From NCBI RefSeq assembly GCF_030160635.1, contig NZ_BSOS01000003.1, positions 1-64,000 of the forward strand: a stretch of DNA of 64,000 nucleotides, given 5' to 3'. The notes under the pieces are model-generated. The model was given only the letters and a program-made list of their open reading frames with translations. It had not been told where the DNA came from and did no database searches. Within the stretch, counting starts at the first letter, position 1. Every line of letters begins with the position of its first letter. Both the position numbers and the translations under genes were made by a program. Below are positions 25,425 through 33,778 of the stretch, piece by piece. The stretch comes from Acidocella aquatica (GTDB lineage Bacteria > Pseudomonadota > Alphaproteobacteria > Acetobacterales > Acetobacteraceae).

Positions 25425-26410
25425 GCGATCCCGTGCTCCAGCGCAATTTGCAGGCGCGACCATGCGGCCTCACTGCCCGGCAGGCCGAACCGCAGCCAGT
25501 CCGGTTGCTGGCCGAATGGGCGGATGAGCAGACCGTGGCGTGCGAGATGCTCGAACCATTTGGCGGCATGAGGGCAGGCGGCAAGGCGGAACAGGCTGGT
25601 GCCGCCAAGGAGCCCTAACCCGGCCTTCACGAGCATCGTATCCAGCCGGTCGGAATCCTGTTGCAGCCGGGTGCGGGTGGCGTCTGCCCAATCGGCATCG
25701 GCATAGGCTGCTGTGCCGGCGGCGAGCGCTTCCGCGGAGACGGGCCAGTCACCAAAAGCGGCGCGGACGCCGGCGATGATCCTGGGGCCAGCAACGATGA
25801 AGCCAAGCCGCACGCCGGCCAGGCCAAAAAATTTACCAAAAGAGCGCAGGACGATCAGGCGATCATGCGCCCGAGACGCGACGCTTAGCTGCGGAGTGAC
25901 CTCGCCAAAGGATTCGTCCACGATGAGCAGACGGCGCTTACTCACCAGACCGGCCAGGGTTTCTGGCGGGATTTGCCGGCCGTCCGGGTTATTCGGGTTC
26001 ACGATGACGAGGGCCGAAGTCTCGGGCCGGCCGTGCAGCGTGACGGCGGTGTGGACTAGACGCCCGGCGGCGTGCCAAGCCTCGGCATGGCCGCCATAGG
26101 TGGGGGAGAGGATGCCAACATCCGGAGCGCTGGTAAGGCGGGGGAGGAGGCGCAGGCCGGCTTCCGCACCCGGAATCGCGGCCACCATGGCGGGGTGGAC
26201 ACCAAAAGACGCCGCCGCGGCGGCTTCCAATGCGGTGGTCTCGGCAGGATCCGGCAGGCGCTGAAGGGCGGAGAAATCCGCCCGCGGACCAGTCCAGCTA
26301 TGCGGGTTGATGCCCGTGGAGAGGTCGATCCACGGCAAGGGCGCATTTGGGAACAAGACCGCAGCCTCACCCATGCGGCCACCATGGCGGAAATAGCCGG
26401 GTGAACTCAT
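25421..26410 (-). CDS. cobD: Threonine-phosphate decarboxylase CobD (CobC)
   Basis: 329 residues, aminotransferase fold type I. The PLP-binding lysine lies in LRSFGKFFGLAGVRLGF; PNNPDGRQIPPE and IVDESFGE are also conserved. It makes (R)-1-aminopropan-2-ol phosphate for the nucleotide loop. Called CobC in Pseudomonas denitrificans and CobD in Salmonella. It is the first gene behind riboswitch 2; about 200 leader bases separate them. The frame continues upstream to 26452, but ATG 26410 fits the family N-terminus. Confidence 0.9.
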   Translation of the reverse strand: MSSPGYFRHGGRMGEAAVLFPNAPLPWIDLSTGINPHSWTGPRADFSALQRLPDPAETTALEAAAAASFGVHPAMVAAIPGAEAGLRLLPRLTSAPDVGILSPTYGGHAEAWHAAGRLVHTAVTLHGRPETSALVIVNPNNPDGRQIPPETLAGLVSKRRLLIVDESFGEVTPQLSVASRAHDRLIVLRSFGKFFGLAGVRLGFIVAGPRIIAGVRAAFGDWPVSAEALAAGTAAYADADWADATRTRLQQDSDRLDTMLVKAGLGLLGGTSLFRLAACPHAAKWFEHLARHGLLIRPFGQQPDWLRFGLPGSEAAWSRLQIALEHGIA

Positions 26411-26610
26411 TGATTGGAACCCGTTCGTAGGCAGCGCATCGCGATCTCCCATAGTGAATAATCAACCGAACTGGCAGGCGGGCGAGGCAGGTTGAGCCCT
26501 GGTATAGGGCGCACCGCCTGCCCGCGCGCCAGCGCAGCAAACGAATCGCCACCCGGGAGAAATACCCGTTCGAGCGGCCACCTCGGCCGGACGAAAGACG
26601 ACAACGACAG

Positions 26611-26771
26611 GCAGGTCTCCTGGCTCGCGGGTTATCGCCTTGGTGCGCCCCCAGGCCGGAACCCAGTGGCATGTCGCGCCAAAACTCATCGCTTACAGTT
26701 GCGGGGGCAGCTTGGGCACCGCACCCAAATTCCCGTTTTAATCCTCTTTCGAGGAACCTATCGCCCTTGGA
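26611..26771 (-). promoter_or_regulatory. Cobalamin riboswitch 2
   Basis: The complementary strand shows the full aptamer order: ACGGGAATTTGGGTGCGGTG, CTGCCCCCGCAACTGTAAGC near 26710-26691, ATGCCACTGG, and GAGCCAGGAGACCTGCC ending near 26611. It controls the minus-strand unit cobD, cobO, cbiB, cobQ, cobT, cobS and the phosphatase gene. About 200 bases of leader to the cobD ATG (26410) leave room for a terminator or ribosome-site switch. Confidence 0.93.
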
Positions 26772-26800
26772 GTGTAACGGGTAGAAGATGACACGGTCAA
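26772..26800 (-). promoter_or_regulatory. Putative promoter of cobalamin operon 2
   Basis: On the minus strand TTGACC (26800-26795) is followed after 17 bases by TTACAC (26777-26772), placing the transcription start at the head of riboswitch 2. Consensus match by eye. The same short region carries the ribosome-binding site of the divergent cobU gene on the other strand. Confidence 0.45.
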
Positions 26801-26813
26801 ACAGGAGGTATTT

Positions 26814-27317
26814 TTGTCGCTGACACTTGTCCTGGGAGGTGCCCGTTCCGGCAAAAGCCGTTTTGCTCAGATGCAGGCCGAGAGGCAGGTGGGACCGTTG
26901 GTGATGATCGCGACTGGCCAGGCGTTCGATGAGGAGATGCGCCAGAGGATAGATCGGCATCGCGCCGAGCGGGGGCCTGCTTGGCATACAGTGGAGGCGC
27001 CAGTGGATTTGCTCAGGGCACTGGCCGGTTTGCAGCCCAGCGATGTGGCGGTTGTCGATTGCTTAACCTTGTGGTTGAATAATTTGATGTTTGCGGAGAT
27101 GGATTTGGAGGCAAAGGGCAGCGCGCTGGTGGCGGCAGTGCAACGGTTGCAAAACCAGGTCTGGCTAGTTTCCAATGAGGTGGGGCTGGGTATTGTACCG
27201 GAAAACGCCCTGGCACGGCGCTTCCGCGACTCTGCTGGGCGGCTACACCAGCAATTGGCAGCGGTTGCAGACCGCGTCGTGCTTATGGTGGCGGGCCTGC
27301 CGATGATTGTGAAGTAA
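26814..27317 (+). CDS. cobU: Adenosylcobinamide kinase/guanylyltransferase CobU (CobP)
   Basis: 167 residues. Walker A is LVLGGARSGKSRFAQMQAE, with ATGQAFDEEM, HRAERGPAWHTVEAP and DCLTLWLNNLM as further CobU hallmarks, and LVSNEVGLGIVPENALARRF near the C-terminus. It phosphorylates and guanylates adenosylcobinamide. TTG start with a strong AGGAGGT at 26803-26809. It diverges from the riboswitch 2 operon; whether it is itself B12-regulated is not evident. Confidence 0.92.
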   Translation: MSLTLVLGGARSGKSRFAQMQAERQVGPLVMIATGQAFDEEMRQRIDRHRAERGPAWHTVEAPVDLLRALAGLQPSDVAVVDCLTLWLNNLMFAEMDLEAKGSALVAAVQRLQNQVWLVSNEVGLGIVPENALARRFRDSAGRLHQQLAAVADRVVLMVAGLPMIVK

Positions 27318-27358
27318 AGGCAGACCGAGAAGAAATTTGAAAATGCCGGTGTCGGTGA

Positions 27359-27715
27359 GATGCGCCGAATGCGCCGCACGGTCCGCGGCGGCCCGTATAC
27401 ATAGCCGTCAAACCTGCGACCAAAGCTGCAAAGCCGAGCGTCGTCCTGGCGACCAAGGTTGTTAAAGCCGCAGCTCCGGCGAAAAAGCCAGCTGCGATAA
27501 AAGCCCCTGTACTGAGCAAAAATGAGCTTCGCATTCAGCTGGACAAGGCACTAAAGACGATCGACACATTGCGCAACAAGAGCCGTGAAGCGGTTCGTGC
27601 GGCCAAAGCGTCGGCAGCACAAATTGCCGAATTGGAAGCCAAGGTCGTTCAACTGGAAAAGACGCCGACCGTAAAGGCAAAGCCCACAAGGGGGCACGAC
27701 AAGAACTGTGCGTAG
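27359..27715 (+). pseudogene. Ala/Lys-rich coiled-coil protein, 5'-truncated
   Basis: An open frame with no usable start reads VKPATKAAKPSVVLATKV, then APAKKPAAIKAPVLSKNE, LRIQLDKALKTIDTLRNKS and AAQIAELEAKVVQLEKTP, ending at TAG 27713-27715. The N-terminal part is a histone-H1-like Lys/Ala/Pro tail and the C-terminal part a coiled coil. It resembles small Lys/Ala-rich regulators found beside transposases but I cannot name a family. An in-frame TGA (27356-27358) precedes it and there is no ATG, GTG or early TTG, so it looks like a 3' remnant. The last eight codons run into the presumed transposon end. Confidence 0.45.
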
Positions 27716-27728
27716 CTGTACGACGTCA
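27691..27728. repeat. Possible Tn3-family terminal inverted repeat
   Basis: GGGGCACGACAAGAACTGTG and following bases begin with the GGGG typical of Tn3-family ends and lie just beyond the 3' end of the Tn3 transposase gene at 27761, where such a repeat is expected. No opposite copy is visible in the window, so the call is by position and the GGGG start only. Confidence 0.3.
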
Positions 27729-27760
27729 TAGAACATAACGGAAACATGCGGTTTTGCGGT

Positions 27761-30529
27761 TCATGCGGCGGAGATGAATTTCTTTTTGGTGGTGCGGAGC
27801 GGTCGGAAAGTGCCTTTTGGTTGGGCCTCACCTCTCCAGTCGTAGATACCGGTCAGGTTGATGTGCTCCCAGATCTGCGGTGAGATGTGGCGAATGATGT
27901 CATCCGGCAGGTCATGTCCTTCGTCCCGTAGGCTCTGGACGACGCGTGAGAGATAGGCGGTGTTCCACAAGATGATGGCGCTGACCACCAGGTTGAGGCC
28001 GGAGGCGCGGAAAGCCTGGCTCTCGAAGGAGCCGTCGCAGATTTCGCCACGCTCGTGGAAAAAGACTGCCCGGGTCAGCTTGTTGCCGGCCTCGCCCTTG
28101 TTCAGCCCGGCCCGACAGCGACCGCGCAGCTGTGGGCTGGAATACCACTCGGTCATGAACAGGGTTCGCTCGATCCGGCCGATTTCACGCAGCGCGCGCG
28201 ACAGCGTGTTCGTTTTTGGCCGGGCGGCGAGCTTTTTCAGCAAGGTCGAAGGCGCAACGAGCCGATCCACGATCGAGACGCCGGCACGCAACGCTTCATC
28301 CCAGCCCGCGCGGATTGCGGCGGCATCGATACACTCGCCGATGTGATGCTTGATGGCCGGGTAGGCATCTGCGCCCTCGAAGCTGTGCAGGCGCCAATCC
28401 TTGAGATCGCGCAGCCGCGGTGCGACGCGCTTTCCGCCCAATGTGAACAGGCTGAAGATATGGTCGCTGGCGCCGCCGGTTTCGACGTAGTGCTCGTCGA
28501 TTTCGATTCGGCTCTCATGTCCGTAGAGCCCGTCGAGCACATAGACGGCTTCGTCCTCGGTGGCGCCCATCGGAAGGATGTGGAAGTGGCCGTACTGATC
28601 GGAGACCCAGGTGTAGAATTTGCTGCCGGGGTCGCCACTGTAATGGGCGTTAACGTCGCTGCGCTTGGCGCCCCGGCCGGCGGCGCGAAAAAACTGGCCG
28701 TCCGATGAGGAGGTCGAGCCGTTGCCCTAGAGCTTGGCGAAAGGATGCGCCAGTTGGGCGTTGATGATCGCGGCCAAGGCCGCCTTGTAGGTCTCGGGGC
28801 GGATGTGGAACAGCCGGGCCCAGGTGATCTGCCGCTCGCTGAGCCCGACCGAGGCGTCGGCCAGGCGCTTGGCGCCGAGATTGGTCGCGTCACCGAGGAT
28901 CGCCGCAAGCAGGACCGGGGTGAGCCGAACCGCGTCGCCGGTGCGCAGATGGGTGAACCAATGGGCGAAGCCGGTCCATGTGTCGACCTCGGCCAGGAGG
29001 TCGGTGACGTCGATCTGCGGCATTCGGTCGAGGATCAGCCATTTCGCCGCTTCGACCTTCGCTTTCGCCATTTTGGTGCGTTCTTTCGCGATAGTCAGGA
29101 CACCATTGACCAGGCGGACGCCGACGAGCTTGCCGGCCCGGGCCTGGTAGCTCAATTTCTACAGCTTGAAGTCCAATTTCCGCTGCTTTTCGGCGATCCA
29201 GGCATCGGCGTCGTGCGGGACGCCGAGCCGCAGATCGCCCCCCGCCTTGCGCGCCGCGAAGGCCGGGCTCGGCATGAGTTGGGTCTCCAGAGGGCAGAAA
29301 GCCCGGCCGCCCTCAACCCAGACTTCGCCAGACCGCAGGCGGCCACGCAACGCGGCGAGGGTGGCGATCTCCCACAGACGGCGGTCACGCTTGCCATCGG
29401 CAGCGATGAGCTTGCGAACTTTTTGGGTGAGATGGCCAATCGGTATCTTGGCCGGCAACCCACGGCGGTCGTCCCGATTGAGCTGTTGCAGAAGTTCGAT
29501 CGCTGCCAGCAGCGGGTCATGCTCCCGGGCAGACCGGAAGGTGAAGGCCTCAAGCAGAGCAGGCGCATAGCGGCGGACCCAGGAATAGTGCGCGGCGGCG
29601 CCGAGGAGCGGATCGGCCTCGGCGGTCGCGGCCAATGCCTCGACATCGACTCGGGCCTGGACCAGGCGACGCCAGCCGATCTCGCGGTCGAGCACCTTGA
29701 AGGTGTCCTCGCCGGTCTCGTTGGCTTCGGCGAGCGCGCGCAGCGTGTCGCCGAACATGCGCAGCAGCCGACCCGTCTCCTTGCGATCATCCAGATGCCG
29801 CCGCTCCTGCCGGGCCTTGGACTTGGTGAACAGGCGGGCAATCAACCGACAGAACATGGTGAGCGTGGCATCGGTCAGCTTGCTGCGCAGCTCGATCAGT
29901 TGCGCTGCGATCAGTGCGCACCGGCGTCCGGCATTGAAGTCGTCGGCCAGCCAGCTCGGCGTCACCGCGCCCTCGCGCACCAACTGGGCCCAGCGGTTCG
30001 GATGAATGTGTGCCCGGCGCTGCGGGTCAAGGTGGAACGCCCGGACGAAGCTCAATCGTTCGAGGTGGGCGAGTAGATTCTTCTCGCTCGGCGCCTCCGG
30101 CAAGGCCCGCAGCCAGGCGAAGCGGGTTTGCCGGATGGTGGGATCGACGGTGAGCAGCCTATCGAGTGTGGCCAGCCCCTCGGCCGTGAGACCATCGAGC
30201 AGCGCCGCTTCCATCCGGTGCCGCGCGATGACCCGTGCGGCGCGGCCGATCCGGTCGAGCGTATCGGTCGCCGGAAGCACCGACTTGCGCTCCCTGAATG
30301 CGGCGATGATCGCCTCGGCAATCGGCTTTCCCAGATCGGTCGCGGCGGCTATGGTGATCGCTACCTGAAGTGCTGCGCGCCGGTCATCGCGACCGGCCGG
30401 ATGCAGCCCGCGATGGCGCTGCGCCTCAACTGCATGCTCGCGCCGGTTTGTGTCACGCCGGGCATACTCGGCCAATGCACCCGAATTGACGCCGATCTGT
30501 TGGGCGACGAAGGCGACCATCGGCGCCGG
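27761..30529 (-). pseudogene. Tn3-family transposase tnpA, two in-frame amber stops
   Basis: A single minus-strand frame encodes most of a Tn3-type TnpA: LVREGAVTPSWLADDFNAGR and RLLRMFGDTLRALAEANETG in the N-terminal half, SSSDGQFFRAAGRGAKRSDV and HYVETGGASDHIFSLFTLGG in the catalytic part, and IILWNTAYLSRVVQSLRDEG near the end. Two TAG codons interrupt it, at 29159-29161 and 28727-28729; the second replaces the Trp of the usual LWGDGTTSSSDG block. The first hundred or so codons are missing, the frame ending upstream at TGA next to group II intron sequence. No resolvase is visible. Confidence 0.85.
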
Positions 30530-30571
30530 GAATCATGAAGTCGCCATGGCCCTGGGCCAAGGTTGAATAGA

Positions 30572-30640
30572 GAGCCGTATGCGCTGAAAGGTGCACGTAC
30601 GGTTCGGGGAGGGGAAGCGCTCAGGCGCTTCCTACTCCAC
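30572..30640 (+). mobile_element. Group II intron 3' end (domains V and VI)
   Basis: Bases 30572-30605 (34 nt) fold as domain V: GAGCCGTA pairs with TACGGTTC, a GAAA tetraloop caps the distal stem, and the catalytic AGC triad is in the first strand. Bases 30606-30640 form domain VI: GGAAGCGC pairs perfectly with GCGCTTCC around TCAG, with an unpaired A at the usual branch position, and the intron would end ...CTCCAC. Downstream sequence resumes inside an IS3 orfB. The 5' domains and reverse transcriptase are missing. Confidence 0.8.
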
Positions 30641-30645
30641 TCCCC

Positions 30646-31098
30646 ATGGCGCGCGGCTTTGTCTATCTTGCGGCGGTGGTGGACTGGTTCAGCCGGCGAG
30701 TGCTGGCCTGGAAATTGTCGATCACGCTGGAGGCGGAATTCTGTATCGAGGCGGTTGAGGAAGCGCTCGCCCGGCACGGCAAACCAGAGATCTTCAACAC
30801 CGATCAGGGCAGCCAGTTTACCAGCGGTGACTTCACCGGGCTGCTGCTGGGGCACAAAATCGCGATCAGCATGGATGGCAAGGCGGCCTGGCGCGACAAC
30901 GTGTTCGTCGAGCGGCTCTGGCGATCGGTGAAGTATGAGGAGGTGTATCTGCACGCCTATGCCAGTGTCGCCGAGGCCCGCGCCGGACTTGGCCGGTACC
31001 TGAATTTCTACAATGGACGGCGCCCGCATTCGAGCCTTGGCGCACGCACGCCCGATACCGTCTACTTCATCAAGCCCCCGCTGCTGGCGGCCGCCTGA
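30646..31098 (+). pseudogene. IS3-family transposase OrfB, C-terminal part
   Basis: 150 codons containing the end of an rve integrase core: LAAVVDWFSRRVLAWKLS with the first Asp, PEIFNTDQGSQFTSGDF with the second Asp, and NVFVERLWRSVKYEEVYLHA with the Glu, then FYNGRRPHSSLGARTPDTVY. The N-terminal half of OrfB and all of OrfA are absent; the frame opens right after the group II intron end. The upstream codons CTC CCC before ATG 30646 still read as OrfB (LPMARG), so the intron appears inserted in this gene. Confidence 0.85.
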
Positions 31099-31109
31099 AA
31101 AATTTCGCC

Positions 31110-31172
31110 GCCGGTATCTGGGCCTTGCTCCAGTCGGGCTACGCCCTCCTTGCGCAAGGCCCAGATACCGGC
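31110..31172. repeat. 18-bp perfect inverted repeat after orfB
   Basis: GCCGGTATCTGGGCCTTG (31110-31127) is repeated exactly inverted at 31155-31172, leaving a 27-base loop that contains GGGC...GCCC. It begins 11 bases after the orfB stop, inside the IS, and may serve as a terminator-like or transcript-blocking hairpin. No T-run follows. Confidence 0.7.
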
Positions 31173-31224
31173 ATACTACCAACCAACCCGGCAGAGCTTC
31201 CACTTAAAGAAAGCGAAACGGTGT

Positions 31225-31452
31225 TCAGACAAACCCGGCCACCTCTCGTTGCCCATTGGCGTCTGTCACGATTATTCCGCTGAAATGAGCGTTCACGCCC
31301 TCCGTGAAGGTAATCGAGACGATTTTCGGTGATGCTTTAAGCACCGCATTTGCGGGTGGAGTTTCATGCACCGGATAGGCATGAGCGAATGCTGATCCAG
31401 TTTTAATCGTCAAAATAGTGAATGCCAAAGCGATGACTGCAAGAATACGCAT
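31225..31452 (-). pseudogene. copC: CopC copper-binding protein, truncated by IS3 end
   Basis: Signal peptide (VIALAFTILTIKTGSAFAHA) followed by the CopC N-terminus, AHAYPVHETPPANAVLKASP, and then IVSITFTEGVNAHFSGIIV and TDANGQREVAG. Mature CopC is about 100 residues with a Cu(II) site that begins at the N-terminal AH and a later His; here the protein stops after 75 residues because the IS right end supplies FV and a stop. The distal strand and its ligand are lost. It heads the copper island on the minus strand but is its last gene. Confidence 0.8.
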
Positions 31453-31480
31453 ATCAATAAGCTCTCTTATGTTCGGTGGT

Positions 31481-31861
31481 TTAGGTGTTGGAAAACGATT
31501 GACTGGTCCTCGGCGTGGAAGGCTCTAATAGATCGCCTTGCAGAATTTCTGGTCCCGGATTTCCTGGCTCGTTTTGAATAAGAGGAAGCGTTGGGGTTAT
31601 GGCAGATTTTTTGCCCTTACGCATGCCCATCATGCATAACCCGAGGCCACACATGACCAGGCAGGGTAGGATGGAAAGAATGATCGGCGCAACACCAATG
31701 GCGACCAGCCGACCCCAGCCACCGCCAAAAGCTAAAGCTCCGCCGCCGATAACGATTAGTCCGAGAATGATGCCGGTACGCCCCATAAGCCGTGAACGCC
31801 AACTGTGCGGACCTGTTTGATTTGATGTTGAACATGAATTTGATGAAGGTGAGCATTTCAT
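31481..31861 (-). CDS. Small membrane protein of copper island
   Basis: 126 residues. Two hydrophobic helices are evident, TGIILGLIVIGGGALAFGG and LVAIGVAPIILSILPCLVMC, followed by a CMMGMRKGKK stretch with Cys/Met side chains and a polar tail. I do not recognise a named family. Its place between truncated copC and tlpA, on the same strand, suggests a role in metal handling, but this is only context. Confidence 0.5.
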   Translation of the reverse strand: MKCSPSSNSCSTSNQTGPHSWRSRLMGRTGIILGLIVIGGGALAFGGGWGRLVAIGVAPIILSILPCLVMCGLGLCMMGMRKGKKSAITPTLPLIQNEPGNPGPEILQGDLLEPSTPRTSQSFSNT

Positions 31862-31887
31862 TGTTAAGTCCTCCGTTCAGGTTAAAG

Positions 31888-32448
31888 TCACGCCGCCGTC
31901 ATGGTTCGTTTAAAAAAGGAAAGTGATGATGGGCTATCCCAGTCAGCACCCCCCTCAAGCTGGCCGATCTGCCGTCCATCCGGGTTGATCAGAAATGTAG
32001 CCGGGATGCCGTCGAGGTTGAGCGCCTGCATGATGTCTCCCGAAGTATCCAGATATATCCTGAGATGTTTTATCCCAATCTCGGTATAAAACTGCCGCAC
32101 CGGTGCCAGGCCACCGGTGTCAATCGATACAGGAACGACCTGGAAGTGTGGGCCCCCAAGCGTGCTTTGTAAGCGGTCAAGCGTCGGCATTTCTTCGCGG
32201 CAGGGCGCGCACCACGTCGCCCAGATGTTCAGGAGAATGAATTTGCCTCGGAAGGTCTTAAGGCTGATGGACGAGCCACTCTCCGTCTTGAAATCTAGGG
32301 CCGGAAATGGCATTGGCGCAGTTTCGCTCAGCCGCGGCGGCGGTAAGTCATCTGCTCGCGCGATTGAGGTTGCTGCTATAACAAACGGAGGTATTAGTGC
32401 TGACGTACGCAGAAAATTCCGGCGGTTTACGGATTGTTGCGTGATCAT
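31888..32448 (-). CDS. TlpA-like thiol:disulfide oxidoreductase with Tat signal
   Basis: 186 residues. The N-terminus SVNRRNFLRTSALIPPFVIA is a twin-arginine signal. The thioredoxin-like domain carries NIWATWCAPCREEMPTLDRL with the redox pair C80/C83, then LNLDGIPATFLINPDGR. It probably reduces copper-site cysteines or assembles cuproproteins in the periplasm. It overlaps the SCO gene stop by 4 bases and follows DsbD, its likely electron donor. Confidence 0.85.
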   Translation of the reverse strand: MITQQSVNRRNFLRTSALIPPFVIAATSIARADDLPPPRLSETAPMPFPALDFKTESGSSISLKTFRGKFILLNIWATWCAPCREEMPTLDRLQSTLGGPHFQVVPVSIDTGGLAPVRQFYTEIGIKHLRIYLDTSGDIMQALNLDGIPATFLINPDGRQIGQLEGGADWDSPSSLSFFKRTMTAA

Positions 32449-33167
32449 TGGTTCACCTGCGCTTTCAGTGCCGAAGTTAGTTGTGCAACAGTGATGGTGA
32501 ACGGATACAGATTAAGAAATTTTCCATCTGGTCCCATGAGATACAGATATGTCGAGTGACTGATCAGGCTGGCGCCTGATGCTTCGAGATCATTCGTGTT
32601 GAAGGATACGTCATATTCATGGGCAACGGTGGTAATCTGCGTGGAGCTTCCGGTAAGTCCGATCATCTCCGGTCCAAATTTTTGGAGATAGACATCGAGA
32701 ACGTCAGGTGTGTCTCGTGCCGGATCAATCGTAATAAAGATCGGGGCAATTTGTTGGGCAAGCGGCCCTAGATTCTTCATTGCCAGAGCCATTTTTTCCA
32801 ACGTCAACGGGCAGTCATCCGGGCAGTGACTGAAGCCGAAGAATACCAGCATGTATTTGCCGTGATATGTCGCGTCAGTGACCGGTTGGCCAAGCTGATC
32901 CGTAAGCTGGAAAGGCCCGCCGATTGGCGCGCCCGGCGGGATTGCTGAATTGGTGGTCGTCGCCATCTGATTGCCAGGTGGTGGACCAAACACCCTTGCC
33001 AGAACGTCAGATGGGTTGACACCAAGCAAAGCCGGGTCAATCGCCCCAATCGTTAAAGCGACGGCAATGGTGCCCAAAATACCAATCGCCGCAATACGAA
33101 GTCGGCGGGACCATTTGGAGGTCCGTTTGCTTTGCGGATTTAGTGGTGAAGATTGATCTGGATTCAT
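32445..33167 (-). CDS. SCO1/SenC family copper chaperone
   Basis: 240 residues: membrane anchor at about 22-41 (RLRIAAIGILGTIAVALTIG), then a thioredoxin-like domain with GFSHCPDDCPLTLEKMA (C115 and C119) and the conserved His in ISHSTYLYLMGPDGKFL. SCO proteins bind copper through CxxxC plus His and metallate cytochrome oxidase or act in redox control. Overlaps the methyltransferase stop (ATGA-type) and the tlpA start. Confidence 0.9.
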   Translation of the reverse strand: MNPDQSSPLNPQSKRTSKWSRRLRIAAIGILGTIAVALTIGAIDPALLGVNPSDVLARVFGPPPGNQMATTTNSAIPPGAPIGGPFQLTDQLGQPVTDATYHGKYMLVFFGFSHCPDDCPLTLEKMALAMKNLGPLAQQIAPIFITIDPARDTPDVLDVYLQKFGPEMIGLTGSSTQITTVAHEYDVSFNTNDLEASGASLISHSTYLYLMGPDGKFLNLYPFTITVAQLTSALKAQVNQ

Positions 33168-33778
33168 TGCGGATGGGCCTGACCTTCATAAAGATAATTA
33201 TGTGTGCGCGGACCGGGCATACGGTCGTGGCGCATGGTATCGATCTGAAATCCGGCTTCAATGATGAGCGCATCAATCTGGCGGTTGAGATGGCATCCCC
33301 CGGCGATCCGTCCCCAGAGCGGGTCTATGCGATCCTGCCAGCGTGCCACGGCTTTTTCAGGTGCGCGGCCATGCTCAACGAACAACAATGTGCCGCCTGG
33401 CCGCAGCACGCGCCTGGCTTCCTGCAACGCCTTTCGCGCGTCAGGAATCGTACAGAGAGTCCAGGTGGTAACGACGGTATCAACGGAGTGCGATTCGATC
33501 GGCAGCGCCTCCGCAGACGCTTGCAGAAATTCTACCGGCACCAGGACGCGCGCCATTTGTTGTTCTGCCATTGCCAGAAGCTCGGAGGAGGGTTCGATGC
33601 CGATGACACTGCGTACGCCGGCGCCATAGAGCGGCAGGTTGAGGCCAGAGCCGATGCCGATTTCAAGAACGTCGCCCACCGCTTGGCTAATGACGCGCTC
33701 GCGGAATGGCTGTAGCGGTTTTTGCCGCATGACGAAATTGAGCAATGGCGGCAAGATGTGATGCTGGTAGAAACTCAT
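33164..33778 (-). CDS. Class I SAM methyltransferase
   Basis: 204 residues from ATG 33778, which overlaps the dsbD stop as ATGA. Motif I is VLEIGIGSGLNLPLY, followed by IGIEPSSELLAMAEQQ, VVTTWTLCTIPDARKALQEA and RVLRPGGTLLFVEHGRA. This resembles the Methyltransf_11 type that often co-occurs with SCO and DsbD genes; substrate unknown. The long in-frame extension upstream is a shadow of dsbD. Confidence 0.8.
   Translation of the reverse strand: MSFYQHHILPPLLNFVMRQKPLQPFRERVISQAVGDVLEIGIGSGLNLPLYGAGVRSVIGIEPSSELLAMAEQQMARVLVPVEFLQASAEALPIESHSVDTVVTTWTLCTIPDARKALQEARRVLRPGGTLLFVEHGRAPEKAVARWQDRIDPLWGRIAGGCHLNRQIDALIIEAGFQIDTMRHDRMPGPRTHNYLYEGQAHPQ

Noticed and set aside
28745-30076. Long plus-strand open frame of 443 codons
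   Set aside because: Antisense shadow of the Tn3 tnpA coding frame; high GC lengthens such frames.
30361-31203. Long minus-strand open frame (280 codons) across the group II intron and IS3 region
   Set aside because: It is antisense to a clear OrfB with DDE motifs and to intron domains V-VI; no protein motif is visible.
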